Source: Nymphaea colorata (taxonomy: Eukaryota > Streptophyta > Magnoliopsida > Nymphaeales > Nymphaeaceae). From it: DNA of 64,000 nt. The DNA lies in contig NC_045138.2 in NCBI RefSeq assembly GCF_008831285.2, positions 41,407,115-41,471,114 on the forward strand, in the 5' to 3' direction. A model generated the notes under the pieces. It worked only from the letters and a program-made list of their open reading frames with translations. It was not told the DNA's origin and searched no databases. Of the stretch, positions 10,426 to 22,816 are shown piece by piece; within the stretch, counting starts at the first letter, position 1; each line of letters starts with the position of its first letter. The position numbers were made by a program, and so were the translations under genes.

Positions 10426-12642
10426 TGGTAGCAATGACCACACGACCAAGTTTTGGTGTCAGAATAGGCCTGGAGATCCTTCTCGTGACAAACATAACAA
10501 TGGTATGTTTAGAAGTGTCAAATAGTCTTCTAGATGATGTTTGGATAATGGTCTTGCCCTGGTTGTTTCTTGGTCAGCATAGATATTGTTTTACATTGAT
10601 TTAGACTCTATCGCCTAGATTGTGTGTTAAGTAACTAGTGACTTGTGATCAGGTTCCGGAGATCTAGATGCAGCAGCACCTGGTCATTTTGCTGGTAATT
10701 TCCCAGTTCCTGATGCCCCAACCACTCCAGGACCGTTTGCAGCTGGGCTTGCTCGAAGTGATGGAACAATTCCTGGTGTTGGGACTGCAATGCCGTTTGC
10801 AATGTCGCCCCTTGATGGATCAGATCAAGGACAACAAAGCCATCCAATTCCGGTATCAAACCCCATGTTATCACCACATCCTCCATCTGTACCTTACCCA
10901 TCACTTTTACAACCTAACTAACAAGGATATCAACAAGTTCCTCATCAGGTACCAGGACAACACCAGCATCATCCGCTTCAACCACCAATGATGCCTCTAC
11001 CTCCGATAACATTGCCTCAGTTGCAGCCTCCTTCACAGTTACCATTGCTTGCTCATCCTTCTCATTTTCCGCGTCCTCCACCCACCCAATTTCCTTCTCT
11101 GTCAGTGCCTGCAAGCACTCCTTCATCTAATGCACTATCCATGCCCATGCAATCAATGTCAGACTCACTTCCGCTACCAATGCCTGGGTCAGCTTTTGAT
11201 TCTATGTTACCCCGGCCAACATCTTTGCAGTCAAACAATTACCCGCCTGTTCTTGCTATGACTGGACAAGGGCTGCAAAGTTCAGCCACTCAGATTCCTC
11301 AACTGCCACAACCACCTCTTGGCATGAATCAAATTATTGCAGGCCCCATGGCTGGTAGTAGTGTTCCTCCTGCAATACACGTGTTCCATCAGGCACTCCT
11401 ACAGGGCAGGCATTTGCTGTTAGTGGTGTCTTCACCGGCCCCCAATCTGGACTACTGGCACCTGTTCCAGGGATTAGCGCCTACCAGGTACTTTGAGAAT
11501 CAGTGCTTTTTATTGTCAATTTATGTCCCATCATGCTCTAAGAGGGAGTAGATTTGTTTATTCTGCATTTATTGCATATCCATGTCCACTTTTACCAGCA
11601 CAGGTGGAACCAACTGTTGTGTTCTTAGAGTGGGTCCTGATGATATCTGTTTGGAGAAAGTGAAAAATATCAAATAGTAGGGCTTTCCTTTGTTTGATGA
11701 AATTGAATGGCAGCATCCTGTGCTGAATTAACAACCGTGACAATCCAAGTATGGTATCAAAATCAAGGAGTTCAAACCTCTATTGGACCAAGTAGAAGAG
11801 TAAAATGGACTAATGTGGTGCATTAGCAGTACGACAATTATCAATAGCAAGGCTTATTAACATTAAGACAACAAACAACAAACTCTTTTTGCACACAGTA
11901 AGTTAAATGGGACGGAATATACATTACTCTGTTACTTAAAGAGAGCTATTCTAATGGTTCATATGAGACAATAAAATATAAAAACTTCTTGATTGCCCCA
12001 GTATTTTACTGTGGCCTTTCTACAGAGTAAAGTCAAAGTGGAAGATTTTGCAGTGTTATCAAGGGTGCTTGATCTCAGCAGCACCCACCTTGTATTCAGT
12101 GTTTGAACAAATCTGCCTTGTTATGTGGTCCTCCAACATGATAATTCACGATCAGGGTGTCACGGTGTTGCAGCCCGTCTTAAAGTGCTTTTCACCGTTT
12201 TCACTGGGGGCCTGAAAGACGGCCGTCCATACTAGCGGAAGCAAAGAGTAGAGTCTCTTTCGGTTGGTTTGCCTGCTGAAGGTGGAAATGGCAAACTATT
12301 TTGAAGCATGCACTTGATTGCAGCGTTTGTTTGTGTAGTTTTGTACTAGACCAGCTGCAGATTTCCTAACCTGAATCTCATTACCGTCTTGGTTCTTTTC
12401 TGCTTATGCTCCATTTCATGTACGTGATAGAGAATTAACATGATTTGGCAAGCAATGCTTGGTTCTCTGTGCTAGTGCTTTATTATTGGTTGTGGATATG
12501 TATCTTATACGACAAAGGTGTTGCTTTCGTGCAGACAGGAATTCCAAGAATGATGGACTTGCGCCCAGCCATCATGGCTCTTCCTCCAAACATCAGACTT
12601 CCTCCTGGCCCACCACCTCATTCACGTGGATCAACATCATGA
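10426..12642 (+). pseudogene. FY: FY-like polyadenylation factor, 3'-terminal fragment (pseudogene)
   Basis: Three exons match the end of plant FY, the WD40 and proline-rich homologue of yeast Pfs2 that acts in mRNA 3'-end processing and flowering control. Exon a (10426-10502) encodes [20 protein letters not shown], the end of the last WD40 repeat. Exon b (10653-11487) encodes the Pro/Gln-rich tail, including PDAPTTPGPFAAGLARSDGT and IPGVGTAMPF. Exon c (12535-12642) ends LPPNIRLPPGPPPHSRGSTS, then TGA. Splice sites look intact: a T-rich tract plus GCAG before exon a, AG before exons b and c, GTATG after exon a and GTACT after exon b. Lesions: the frame hits TAA just after SLLQPN (about 10918-10920), where QQGYQQ-type sequence continues. 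One base is also missing near 11374-11376, shifting the frame before TRVPSGTPTGQAF. No WD40 exons lie upstream. Kept introns mean a truncated genomic duplicate, not a retrocopy. Confidence 0.82.
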
Positions 12643-13874
12643 GCCATTATATATTCATGGCCAATTTTGTTCTTATATAAAGAAAAGAAATAGAAAAGCA
12701 AGAACTAGCCTTAGTTGTTGGTAGCTCTTTTCCTTCTCTTTTTCCCCTTTTTTGTCTTCTCGTGTAACTTAGCTAATGTGGTCTTTCCTTTCTCATTCGT
12801 TTTCGTCTCTAACATACATCGTTTGACAGAGCTGGTCGACTTTAACCAAGAGGTCGCCAGTTCAAACCTTTGGGCGACACATTCTCCAGTTTAACTATCA
12901 AATGCATTTTTTGGTTTCTCAAGTTCCTAATTGGTCTCCTTCTGCTTTTTTTTGTTTTGTTTTGTTTTTATCTATTTTATCTACTAAACAAACCAATTAA
13001 TATAATAAAAACTTGACTCTTGATAGTGATATATGTTGTATATGTATATCGTATATGTGAAAAAATATAACCTAAGAGGGGCTAGGTTTTGGCTCCCTTT
13101 ACAAAACCAAGTTTTATCAAAATGGGTTTTTCTCAAACCCAATCTTGATGGAACCCAAACACTCCAAAAAATTCAATTTTGGAGACCAAGTTTGTGGGAT
13201 GTCATCCAAACACCCCATAAAATCTTACAGAATGAGGATTATGGACTGATAAATAAGTGTAAAAGTCACTACGTTTTGAAGGGAGGAGATGATCTTTGAT
13301 TGTTTTTCAGCAAATTTCTCCTCTTCTCAAATCTCAAAGAAAGGTTCCTGTTTAGAAAAGTTGATATCACGGGTGACAAACGGGGAGGCGATGATTTTTG
13401 TGAAAAAAAAAAAACTCGGCGAGGGGCCTGCGACCTATCTTGTTCGTGACCTCTACATGTCTCCTTCATTTTCAAGTCACACCATCCGTGGAAAATACAG
13501 CCAAACAATAACGAATAGATTTTTTTTTTCCCGTCACCAAAGAAAAAACTTTGTTGAGCTATAAGCTATTGCAGATCCATCAACCGCGAACACGTGAATC
13601 AGATTTGGATCTGTATTTAAATATCAGATTTTTTGAAAATAAAAGATTGAGTTTTTTTTTTCATTTACATTCAAATCCGAATATGTGCAAGATCGAGCGA
13701 AGAATACATCCGATTGGTTGACAGGCTACATGAGTCCATGACCCCCCGAAGCATCGGAGGACCATCCTCGCCCCCCTTAGTCATGTACGTGTTACGCGCC
13801 ATCTCCTCTGCTGGCCGCCCCCTATCCCCTCCTCTTTTCCTTTTCGTGGGCGCCGCCGCCAACCTTCCCAGGTA
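12643..13874. other. Intergenic region before methyltransferase gene 1
   Basis: No gene seen. The block contains a tRNA-like or SINE-like stretch near 12826-12880, a short (GTTTT)n run near 12950-12970, a possible MITE-like segment near 13075-13225 carrying 'CCAAACACTCC' and 'CCAAACACCCC', and a GC-richer stretch from 13377. The last 300 bases probably hold the promoter of the methyltransferase gene. A symmetric TATTTAAATA lies near 13613-13622, but it is over 300 bases from the start codon and I do not claim it as the TATA box. Confidence 0.5.
12826..12882 (+). repeat. tRNA-like (SINE-like) fragment
   Basis: The stretch reads like a degenerate tRNA-derived promoter: AGCTGGTCGACTTTAACC (A-box-like), then GAGGTCGCCAGTTCAAACC about 20 bases later, which holds a good B-box core (GTTCAAACC). 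No cloverleaf can be drawn, so it is not a functional tRNA gene. Confidence 0.35.
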
Positions 13875-13950
13875 GAGGGAGAGAGGAAGAGAAAGAAAAA
13901 AAAAGAGAGGAAGAGAAAGAAAAAAAAAAAAAAGGAAGAGAAAGAGGGGA
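13873..13950 (+). repeat. Purine tract directly upstream of methyltransferase gene 1
   Basis: About 75 bases made almost only of A and G (GAGAGGAAGAGAAAG-type units and A-runs) end exactly at the ATG. In transcript terms this is a purine-rich 5' leader. On the other strand it produces long meaningless frames rich in Phe, Leu and Ser. Confidence 0.85.
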
Positions 13951-15352
13951 ATGGCGGAACTGTTCATCAAGCAGGCGGCTTCGTATGCAGCGACCCGCCC
14001 TGGGTACCCGCCGGAGCTCTTCCGATTCATCGCTTCCAAGACCCCCCATCACGACCTAGCGTGGGACGTCGGGACCGGCAATGGTCAAGCCGCCGTGCCG
14101 GTAAGGAAGAAAAAAAGCTGCCTCTGGTTTTCGTTCTCGTTGCTTCCATTGGTTAGCGGTAGACGGTCTGCCTGGAGGTTACCGTCGGCCCCATGTGTGC
14201 TAATAGGCTCATATCCGGATGCCCTTGACCATTGTCATGGACGGGATGTGGACGGTGTGCCTTTTGCTTCCTACTTGCTCAAAGGCAAACGTAGGTCATG
14301 AATTCATGGGCTGCAAGAACTTGATGTTGCTACCGCTTTATGGGTTCATGGAAACTTCTGCAAGTCTTGAAAGAGTATGAGTGTTAACTAGTGCTTGTTG
14401 TATGAAAACACGAGTAACCTGATTGCAATTATTCGTTGATCAATAGCGTCAAATTGAATACACTCTGTTAAGCACACATCATGAAATTAAGATTGGACTT
14501 ACGGCATGATGATGAACTACCCGAATGCTCTTAATTCGTAACAGGGTGTGTCAAATTTACTTGTAGTGGGTACATTAACGGTGCACTGCTCAGAAAATGA
14601 CCTTATTCTCCACATCATGAGCACCTTGTCCTAAGAGGGGAACTTTTTTGGAGGAAGTTTTCCTTGAATTGCAACATCAGCTCTCTTAACAGTATTTTTT
14701 TTCTAACACTCCTTTCATCTTCAAGCTTGCTAGCTTCTACAAGGATGTAGTGGCCACAGACACCAGCCCTACTCAGTTGGCCCATGCACAGAGGCTTCCC
14801 AACATAAGGTATCAGCAAACCCCAGAATCAGTGACCCTAGATGAGCTCACGCGCTTGGTTGCACCCATGTGTAGTGTTGATCTTGTGACTGTGGCCCAAG
14901 CCATGCACTGGTTCGACCTCCCCACCTTCTACCAACAAGTCAAGCATGTCCTCAAGCGCCCTGGAGGTGTGCTTGCTGCCTGGTGCTATACTGAACCCTG
15001 TGTGAGTGACACTGTGGATGCTGTGTTCTGGCGCTTGTACAAGAATTCTGCACCTTACTGGGCTCCGGCACGCAAAATAGTTGACGACGAGTATCGGAGC
15101 ATAGAATTCCCGTTCGAGGTAGTGGATGGGGAGGAGCACACTGGACCATTTACATTCAAGGCAACAAAACATATGGATTTAGAAACGTACCTGGCATACA
15201 TACGGTCATGGTCTTCATACCAGACTGCGCATGAGCAAGGGATTGAGCTCCTGCCTGAAGAGGTGGTCAAGGATTTTGAGAGCGCATGGGGAGGCAATGA
15301 GGTGAAACCTGTCCAGTATCCTGTACATTTGCGCATTGGGAGGGTTATGTAG
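13951..15352 (+). CDS. SAM-dependent methyltransferase 1 (Methyltransf_11-like), two exons
   Basis: Exons 13951-14100 and 14726-15352 join to 777 nt, 258 residues plus TAG. The intron is phase 0 (CCG|GTAAGG ... TTCAAG|CTT). The class I fold motifs are all present: motif I DVGTGNG at 39-45 (SAM binding), the acidic end of strand 2 in VVATDTSP (Asp62), SVDLVTVAQAMHWFDLPTFY at 100-119, and LKRPGGVLAAW at 126-136. The C-terminal half carries FPFEVVDGEEHTGPF and LAYIRSWSSYQTA. This is the plant family usually labelled putative methyltransferase DDB_G0268948-like or embryo-abundant-like, distantly related to trans-aconitate methyltransferase. The natural substrate is unknown. No signal peptide or membrane segment is seen, so it is probably cytosolic. 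Residue 50 at the splice junction is Pro, where the paralogue at 31473 has Ser. Over the first exon 39 of 50 residues are identical between the two. It appears intact. Confidence 0.9.
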
Positions 15353-16829
15353 GTTGGAGTTGCTCTAGTTATTCTACCTTAGTTCCTGGGTAAGCTCTCC
15401 CTTGAACGCAGCAATGTAGAAAGGTGGGTTGGAAGTTCCCTGCTCTTCTACTGGGTCAGAGCACTGGAACTCTTGAAGAATGGCTTCAATATGGTTTTTA
15501 TTAGCATGGATTCTGTCCGTCTGTAGCTGTTTAATTTTGATTGGTGTAACAGCATTTAGCTGTATATGTATAAAGACCTTCTTACCTTATTTAGTTGAAG
15601 GGAAGTGGTTGTTCGTATTTTATCAGCTTCTGTCTTCCCTGTTTCTATTTAGTTTTCCAGTCACTTGGAAATTGCAAGGATATATATGAGCTTTCTGCTG
15701 TCAACTGAAGATCTTTCTGCATTGCTTGTTGGTTTCATGAGCTACGTAAATTGTGGCATTTTAAGATCCTCTGGAACATCATGGCTGTTAATTGAAGATC
15801 GTGCTATAGTGCTTGTTGGTTCTTGCTCGTGCTTGATACCGAAGTGGCTCATAGCATAGAACCTACAGCAATTGCCCTCTTGTTGAATTAAAGATGAAAT
15901 TGTTATTGTACATTGCGTGTTGTGGTATTGTTTCTGCAATTTTTTCTGCTGAAATATTTTGCGTGTTTTAGTGCGCTTTCTCGTTTTCTTCTCCCTAGAC
16001 AGCAATTGATGGCAATAGCCTCGCAGATTTGAGATGTTAATTTATCAGGAACATTCTTCGGAACTACCAAAATTTTAAAGTAACCTTTTTGTGTCAAGAT
16101 CATGTCAATACCTTGTTATTTTTCATTAAAGAACAAGTTGATTGCTAAAATTGTGATCGGTGTTCCTTGTTTATATAGGGATCATCCTGGTAGGACTTGA
16201 CATAACTCAAGGAAATTTATATTCAGATTCAGGTTTATACTCGACTTTTGAGTAATGGCCCCTGACCTGGACTACAGTTTTGGGCCGATAATTGGATAAG
16301 TTCTTCTATTGATACACCTACTTATATGAGACAATCAAGGTGTATATATGTTATATTATCAATAGACTTGTGGATGCTAGAATGAACTATCTGCATTTCT
16401 GACACAAATGCAATTGCAGATTCATACTTTGTCTTCCCACTTCATCATCCCTAGTACCAGGCAATGTTCGGAGGGTGTTTGAACGCTGAACCGAGGGATT
16501 CAACACCTTTCCTGATTCCACGGTTTATAGAGATCACAGTCTGTAGTAGAGCCTGAATTTGATTTCAACACAGAAAACCATGCCTTGAAGCGAAGGGTAT
16601 TGAAGATGCACGCAGTGGCATGAAATTCGTGCCTACAGCTGCTGCACCCACCTGATTAAGGGTTTGGGGTTAACAATTTCAGGTTGAAGGTGGCCAAGAT
16701 AAGTTCATTATGCAGGTTTTGGATCTCAACCATTTCCAACATTGTGGTGCTTATAGGGGTACAAAGAATGGAATTGAATCATACTGCATTTATGCTAAGG
16801 GTCAGATTTGGATAGGTACATATGTAATC

Positions 16830-16834
<5 letters not shown>

Positions 16835-16891
<57 letters not shown>
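16835..16891. repeat. (AT)n microsatellite
   Basis: A pure TA run about 56 bases long. It creates the poly-Ile-Tyr frames seen on both strands, which are not genes. Confidence 0.97.
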
Positions 16892-16893
<2 letters not shown>

Positions 16894-17906
16894 CCTTGGA
16901 TCTGAGCTTGTTGGACTTGCATCCCCTAAATTTCCTCTGTTTGAAAACCAATTTTAATCCTGGCAATGTTGAAATGGGTGGATCCATTATGGTTGAGTAA
17001 AGGTTGCTAAGTTACATGGTTCTGGGTATGATGCAGATACGGACACAGTAACTTTAGAAAATGTGAGTACGGAGCTATGTCTAGTTGAAGAAGGTCAGAA
17101 GTTCAACGCATGGGGTGCATCCCTTAGACGGCCAGTTTGGATGCACCTACTGCATCTACATCCGTTGTCAAAACCATAGCTAAAGGTTATGCTATTGCAA
17201 TCATGAACAATATGTATATTAAGCTTGACCCATTTGATATAAATGATGTGTTAGAGTATGTTATTTGGCCTTAAAAACATGAACCCTTAACCTTTAACTG
17301 TTGACATGTGGTTCATTTTTGACAGATTGAAATACTCATGCTAGAATTACGTGATTTGAAACCAGGGAAAATAAAAATGCGTGTAAATCATATTCATAAG
17401 GTTAGATGAAGAAGAAAAATACATCGTTTATGAAAGGATGAACTTTTCTGTAAGTGGGTCATATCATGAACTTGTCTCCTTTTAAATGTGATCATGGCAA
17501 AAGAATTTGAAGAAGAATATGAATCTTTACCATCTCCTGGATATGAATTAAAGAAGCAAGTGTGAATGCAAAGCCCTCTAGTGGGCTCCATTTCATATTC
17601 AGCTCACTTTGCTCTGTTCTTATCTTGCTTGCAGCATTTCTCATGGATCCTGATCCTTGGCAAACTGAAGAACACCAATGGGGCCATATCTTTCATGAGA
17701 AAGATGATAGTGCTTTTGCCGACTTGTCGAAAAAAAACCAGGCCATGGCTAGGTAGTCAGCTTAGTGGTCCCAAGTTGAAGGGATATACCGACTTCGAAA
17801 GACTGTGTGCGCCTTTTGCGAAGGTGGAATCTGGTGCTTTTTTAGAAGTGCGCCACCGGAAGTGCGGCTAAGTTTCATTGCACGAGTGCATCTTTGAACA
17901 TGCACA

Positions 17907-17953
17907 TACAACAACAACAACGACAGCAACAACAACAACAACAACAACAACAA
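17907..17953. repeat. (CAA)n microsatellite
   Basis: A CAA run with two interruptions (CGA and CAG). It reads as poly-Gln on + and poly-Leu on -. It sits in no recognisable gene. Confidence 0.95.
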
Positions 17954-19157
17954 ACAAGCAATGACAACAAAAAGGGCTGCATAATGATACCATTGCTTTC
18001 ATTAGACCTCAGCTTTTTCATGCACAAAAGTGTCATTCAACTTTCTATTTCAGATTCACTTGAAAGGTGCTTTCTTTTTGAGATTATTTTGATTTTGTGT
18101 ATAGGAAAATGAATTGCATAAAGAAACAAGTCAAAGCAACTAAAAACTAGTGATATGATTTCTCCTGTTTGCTTCAACATATGAACAAGAACAGATACTT
18201 AGATTCAAATGTACCTCTTCTTGTGCAAGCCAAAGTTGAGAATATTTTTGAAAGGTCTGGTCTATGACAAAACTATTCTTTTAAATGAAGGTACTGTGCT
18301 TGGATGGTGGCTTAGAATAAGCATCATGACAACATGACTGAATTTGTCCTAGTTAGTCTTCGAGACTAAGTGGCAGAAGGGAGGAGATGGGTGGAGATTT
18401 TTGAAATTAACGAAAAAAATGATCCAATTTCTTAGAAATAATTGAATGAGGAGCCGTATGACATGAAAATTTCACATACAGTTCTGTAAAGTAACAATAA
18501 GGGTGAACTTATCTGTCAAATTGTTCACTATCAACTCCGAAAAACCAAACGTTTTCACTATCACCCCCGAAAAACCAAATTCTATGTTACGTAAAGTCGG
18601 GCTTATGAAGGTTTAGCATGGGACTCTCACATTTGAGTAGGGGTGAGCAACAGGTTGGGCTGGGTCTGCCAAATAAAGATGCTGCAAGGACTTGATCGAC
18701 CCAACTAGGTCTTAAGCCCGACTTGAACCCAACTCTTTTCCAAGAAGGCTGGGTTTAGACTCAGCTACTTGGGTCCAGAGACCCAGCTTTCACATGACCA
18801 TGCCTGTTTGACCCCGTATCTGACACTTTTGACCCATAACCCATAGATCCAGTAAAATACACGACTTCACCTGTATAAGAACTCATTATCTCATATTCAA
18901 ATTCATGATTAGAAACAACCCTTATATAATGCCATGCGCTTCGTCTACATGATAATGAATAAAATATTCTTCTACGTGAAAGAGTTAACAAAGAATATAA
19001 GGTTTTTACATTTTTCAAAAGTAACTAAGTTCAAGACCATGTTTGGCAGCAGTTAGCGAAAGTGCAATCCATTAAAAAATGTCATGCTTGGTTTCTCCTA
19101 TTTTGGCCAAAATACAGAATCCCAAAATCATAAGTTTTCTTAAGATAAAATACTAAA

Positions 19158-19535
19158 TCAAAAGAGAAACTCTCATCTGTGTAGGGAACGCCTGCTTTGA
19201 ATCACTTTAACAGAGACTTGACGCACCTCCGTCCATTTCATTGGCCATCTCCTTCCCATCTATCAATTGACAATTCGCTGCCATTTAATGGCAGCCATAC
19301 TCCACACACACACACATATATGTATATATTGAAAAGGTTCTTTGAGATAATTATAATAATTTAAAAGAGAAACTTTCATCTCCACGTAGAAGAAACGACC
19401 CTTTGAATCATTTTAGCTAGACTCTATGCACATCCATCCAAACATATACACCCTATCTCTTTTCCATCTATTGTCTGACAATTCATTGGCCATTCAGCGG
19501 CGGCCATTTTACATAAATATGCATATATATAGTGT
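19158..19535. repeat. Diverged direct repeat, two copies about 205 bp apart
   Basis: Both copies run in the same order: AAAAGAGAAACT.TCATCT, then TTTGAATCA.TTTA, then TCCATC, CCATCTAT, TGACAATTC, TGGCCAT and an (AT)-rich end. The first lies at about 19158-19335 and the second at about 19362-19530. They differ by many substitutions and small gaps, so this duplication is much older than the 285-bp one close by. Confidence 0.6.
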
Positions 19536-20030
19536 TAGAAAATTTCATTGAACCGCCTAAGTTATGTACAAAGGAAACCACTAAAAGAAGGAAATCCAAA
19601 TTAAAGTGTATTTTACCATATACGAGATGTGCGTAATGAAATACTTGGCATGGCTTTCTTAAAATGTAGCACATTCTAAAACTAAATTCCAGTCGGATCC
19701 ATTACGCAAATCCGAATCCACTGCATCGATGTATCCATAATAAATGTGATAATTGGCTAAGTTGCACGACAAATGGCATGTGCCTTCAGCGACCCGCGTA
19801 CACTTCAACAGATTGAGGAGAAGAGTGGGTTGCATTTCCAGCCACCCATTACAATATCCTGTTTTTGGTTTATCCGGCTTTCACTTATTCTTCATGCGTC
19901 GCAATCAAACATAGCTTTTGTAGGGGTGGACGCACCCACATGTCCCCAAATCCAGATAAACATGATAAGGTGGAGCTGTTCATTGTGCACCAAAATGAAT
20001 GCCTTCACGGGAGTGAGTGAATGGCGACTC

Positions 20031-20600
20031 TAACTATCGAGAATCAGCCAGCTCCTAACATTAGATAACGATAATGTCCATCACCTTTTTTTCCTTGTTT
20101 TTCTCTCGACCATCATAATGGGTTAGCTGACCACATGTCTCATAGCTTAGATGACCAGAATCACCATTCAATGATTCGGATCTGGTTTGGTTCCTAGAAG
20201 GTGTTTCTTTGTTCGAGAATTATTTGTTTTTCCCATTTATTTAAAGGATGTTCGTATTTATGAGAGTATTGATACTGGACCCACTCAATTGGACCTGATA
20301 AACCGGATCATCCCCTAACTATCGAGAATCAGCCAGCTCCTAACATTAGATAATGATAATGTCCATCACCTTTTTTTCCTTGTTTTTCTCTCGACCATCA
20401 TAATGGGTTAGCTGACCACATGTCTCATAGCTTAGATGACCAGAATCACCATTCAATGATTCGGATCTGGTTTGGTTCCTAGAAGGTGTTTCTTTGTTCG
20501 AGAATTATTTGTTTTTCCCATTTATTTAGAGGATGTTCCTATTTATGAGAGTATTGATACTGGACCCACTCAATTGGACCTGATAAACCGGATCATCCCC
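20031..20600. repeat. 285-bp tandem duplication, nearly identical copies
   Basis: Copy 1 is 20031-20315 and copy 2 is 20316-20600, directly abutting. Both start TAACTATCGAGAATCAGCC and end CCGGATCATCCCC. I see three single-base differences (C/T in the GATAA.GATAATG stretch, and A/G and G/C around TTTA.AGGATGTTC). This is a very recent event. Neither copy encodes a recognisable protein. Confidence 0.93.
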
Positions 20601-20660
20601 ACCGCTTTACCGTACCACCACGGCTCTAAGAACGACCTAAAGGCCCACCGGTCAAGTGCT

Positions 20661-20672
20661 GACCACGTGGTC
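20661..20672. promoter_or_regulatory. Perfect 12-bp palindrome with G-box core
   Basis: GACCACGTGGTC is self-complementary around CACGTG, the core bound by plant bZIP and bHLH factors. No gene starts close downstream, so a regulatory role is not supported. The flank AGTGCTGACCACGTG recurs at 27064, so it is more likely part of a dispersed repeat. Confidence 0.4.
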
Positions 20673-22816
20673 CTGCCCCATCCATGTGGCCACTTGTCAA
20701 CACATCTTTAGATAGCAGTTGAAAGGGCTCAGGGGATGATGCAACAGTCAGGGCGAGAGCTGGTAGGCAGTCGTTTCCATTTCAAATTACTAGGACATCA
20801 ATTCTCTACGCTGTACCATGCACAAGTTAAAGTGTGGCAGGGGTGGCACCTCGAAATCCAACCTTGCACCTTTTTAAAAATAAAGGGTTGGGTGGGGACT
20901 TGAGCTTCTATCGAGCGGAGGCAAACCTCGTTCACCCGAAAAGGTTAAAATGTGATCTGGTCCAAACTCAAACTCAAATCCAAGTTTATGTGAACTTGTC
21001 AGTAGATTCATTTTTCTCATAATTTGCTTGATGAAATTAGTCTTGGAAACAAAGAAGTAGATCAAACATTAGCGACGGATTTATGAATCGCAATAACGAG
21101 GCAGAGATCAATGCATTGGTCATTCATAAGTAGAGATGAATCTGAATGAAGTTTGAAAATTTTGAGAGCATTACACACACACACGCATAATTTCATTAAG
21201 GTGGAAATTTTTAACCATGATGGCTTAGTTTGAAACAACCGATAAAAATACTATGAAACAGAAAAACTAGCAATGTTTTATTGTACATTTAGCGACAGTT
21301 TTTACATATTTAACCGTCCGGCAACCAGATCTATCCTTTTATGCCAACTTAGGCAGCGACGCTTTTAATTTCTAAGAATCTTGATTTGACAGCTTCCAGT
21401 CTATTTTTTTGTTTGGCATCGAAGTCTATGAATATTTAATATTAACATTTTGCCCCATACTGCAATAAATCCGATTGTCTTTACAAGAAGATATTTGCAA
21501 GTCCGAATGGCGAGGAGAACGCAAGTGGGTTTTTTTTTCTTTGTGGTTTGAGATGTTATAATTTTTTGGAGAAGTAGGAATCAAGGTATTAGAAATCCAG
21601 AAGTTCTTTGATGCTTAATAAAATCAAACCATCTATTTTTTTACTTCTTATATTTTAAATAAGTTTTAACAAAAATGTTCACATGCTTAAAATTTTTTTC
21701 ATAAAGTAAGACACGGGAATGTGGATTTTTTTTAAAATATATATAGACTGTTTTCCGATGTTACTGAAGTATGAAAGTATATCCAAAAAGAAATCATGTA
21801 CCAACAATAAACTTATCCTTTTCTAAAACTCCATATGTTGACCTTAGATATACATTTTTATCTACCCGATTAATCTGATGGACTTAATCATGCCTTTTCT
21901 AATTTCTAGATCGTGTCCATCACATCCTGCCATAGCTAAAAATTTTAAAAATTGATTGTGAAACATAAACCGCATAATCTTCCATTTATGTAACAAGCAT
22001 TTTTTTTTCCCACTTACTTTATAGGTGAGCTGACCAGATTGGTGGCTATATATTATCTCTAGAGCCGTGTGCAATTGCTCGACTTACTGAATTAAGTTCC
22101 CGTATGATGATCCCATAGTTGACTTTGGTTCCAGTGAGTGTCAGCCGCCCGACAAAGGGCCAAGATCTTCCTTCCTTTCTCTTTTATGCTTTGGGATATG
22201 GTGTCACGATTGCCATCATTTATGTTTCCAAACAATAGCAATATAGCATCGAGGAGAAGTGAACTGACATACTCACCAACCCGACCGGCTATGACCTTTA
22301 CCATAAAGGATGACCTTTAGCATAAAAAGAAAATTATGGATGGAAATATGACATAATGTGTACTTTGTGAACATGTATTAGCCTGGGCATTAGGTTGAGC
22401 GGGGCCGACTAGGTAATTTTAAGCCAATAAGTACCTGAGCCGAGTATCGGGCATCGGGCCACGGCAAAGCTGTCCGAGGCCTGGCCCGTTTTGTGCGGAT
22501 GACATGTGGGACGGACGGTGACGGCCTACAAGAGCTTTACGGCGATGGCGGACCAGGGGTAGAGGGAGGGGGGGCCGCCTATGCCATGGCCCACCCCAAC
22601 TAATTGAAAAAAAAATTATATTACAAAAATTAAAAATTTTAAGTTGGGTAATGTATTTTTTATATTGGGATTTAGCTTGGTCTTATCCAAATAAGTTTGA
22701 TGAACTATTTGGTCCGTCCTTAAAAAAAATCCTGGTTCTACCTGTGGCGGATCATAGTTACGACTTGTGGTCAAGGTTCTGGTATGGAGCAGGGCAACAA
22801 TGGCGACGGAGAAGAA

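Noticed and set aside
10635-11126. Two minus-strand frames opposite the FY-like exon
   Set aside because: They are Gln/Glu-rich mirrors of the Pro/Gln-rich FY tail; the + strand matches FY across several exons.
12826-12882. Functional tRNA gene
   Set aside because: B-box-like sequence is present but no acceptor stem or cloverleaf pairing can be drawn.
13671-14052. Minus-strand frames over the start of methyltransferase 1
   Set aside because: Poly-Phe/Leu/Ser sequence comes from the purine tract on the + strand.
16710-17000. Ile-Tyr repeat protein on both strands
   Set aside because: It is simply the translation of the (AT)n microsatellite.
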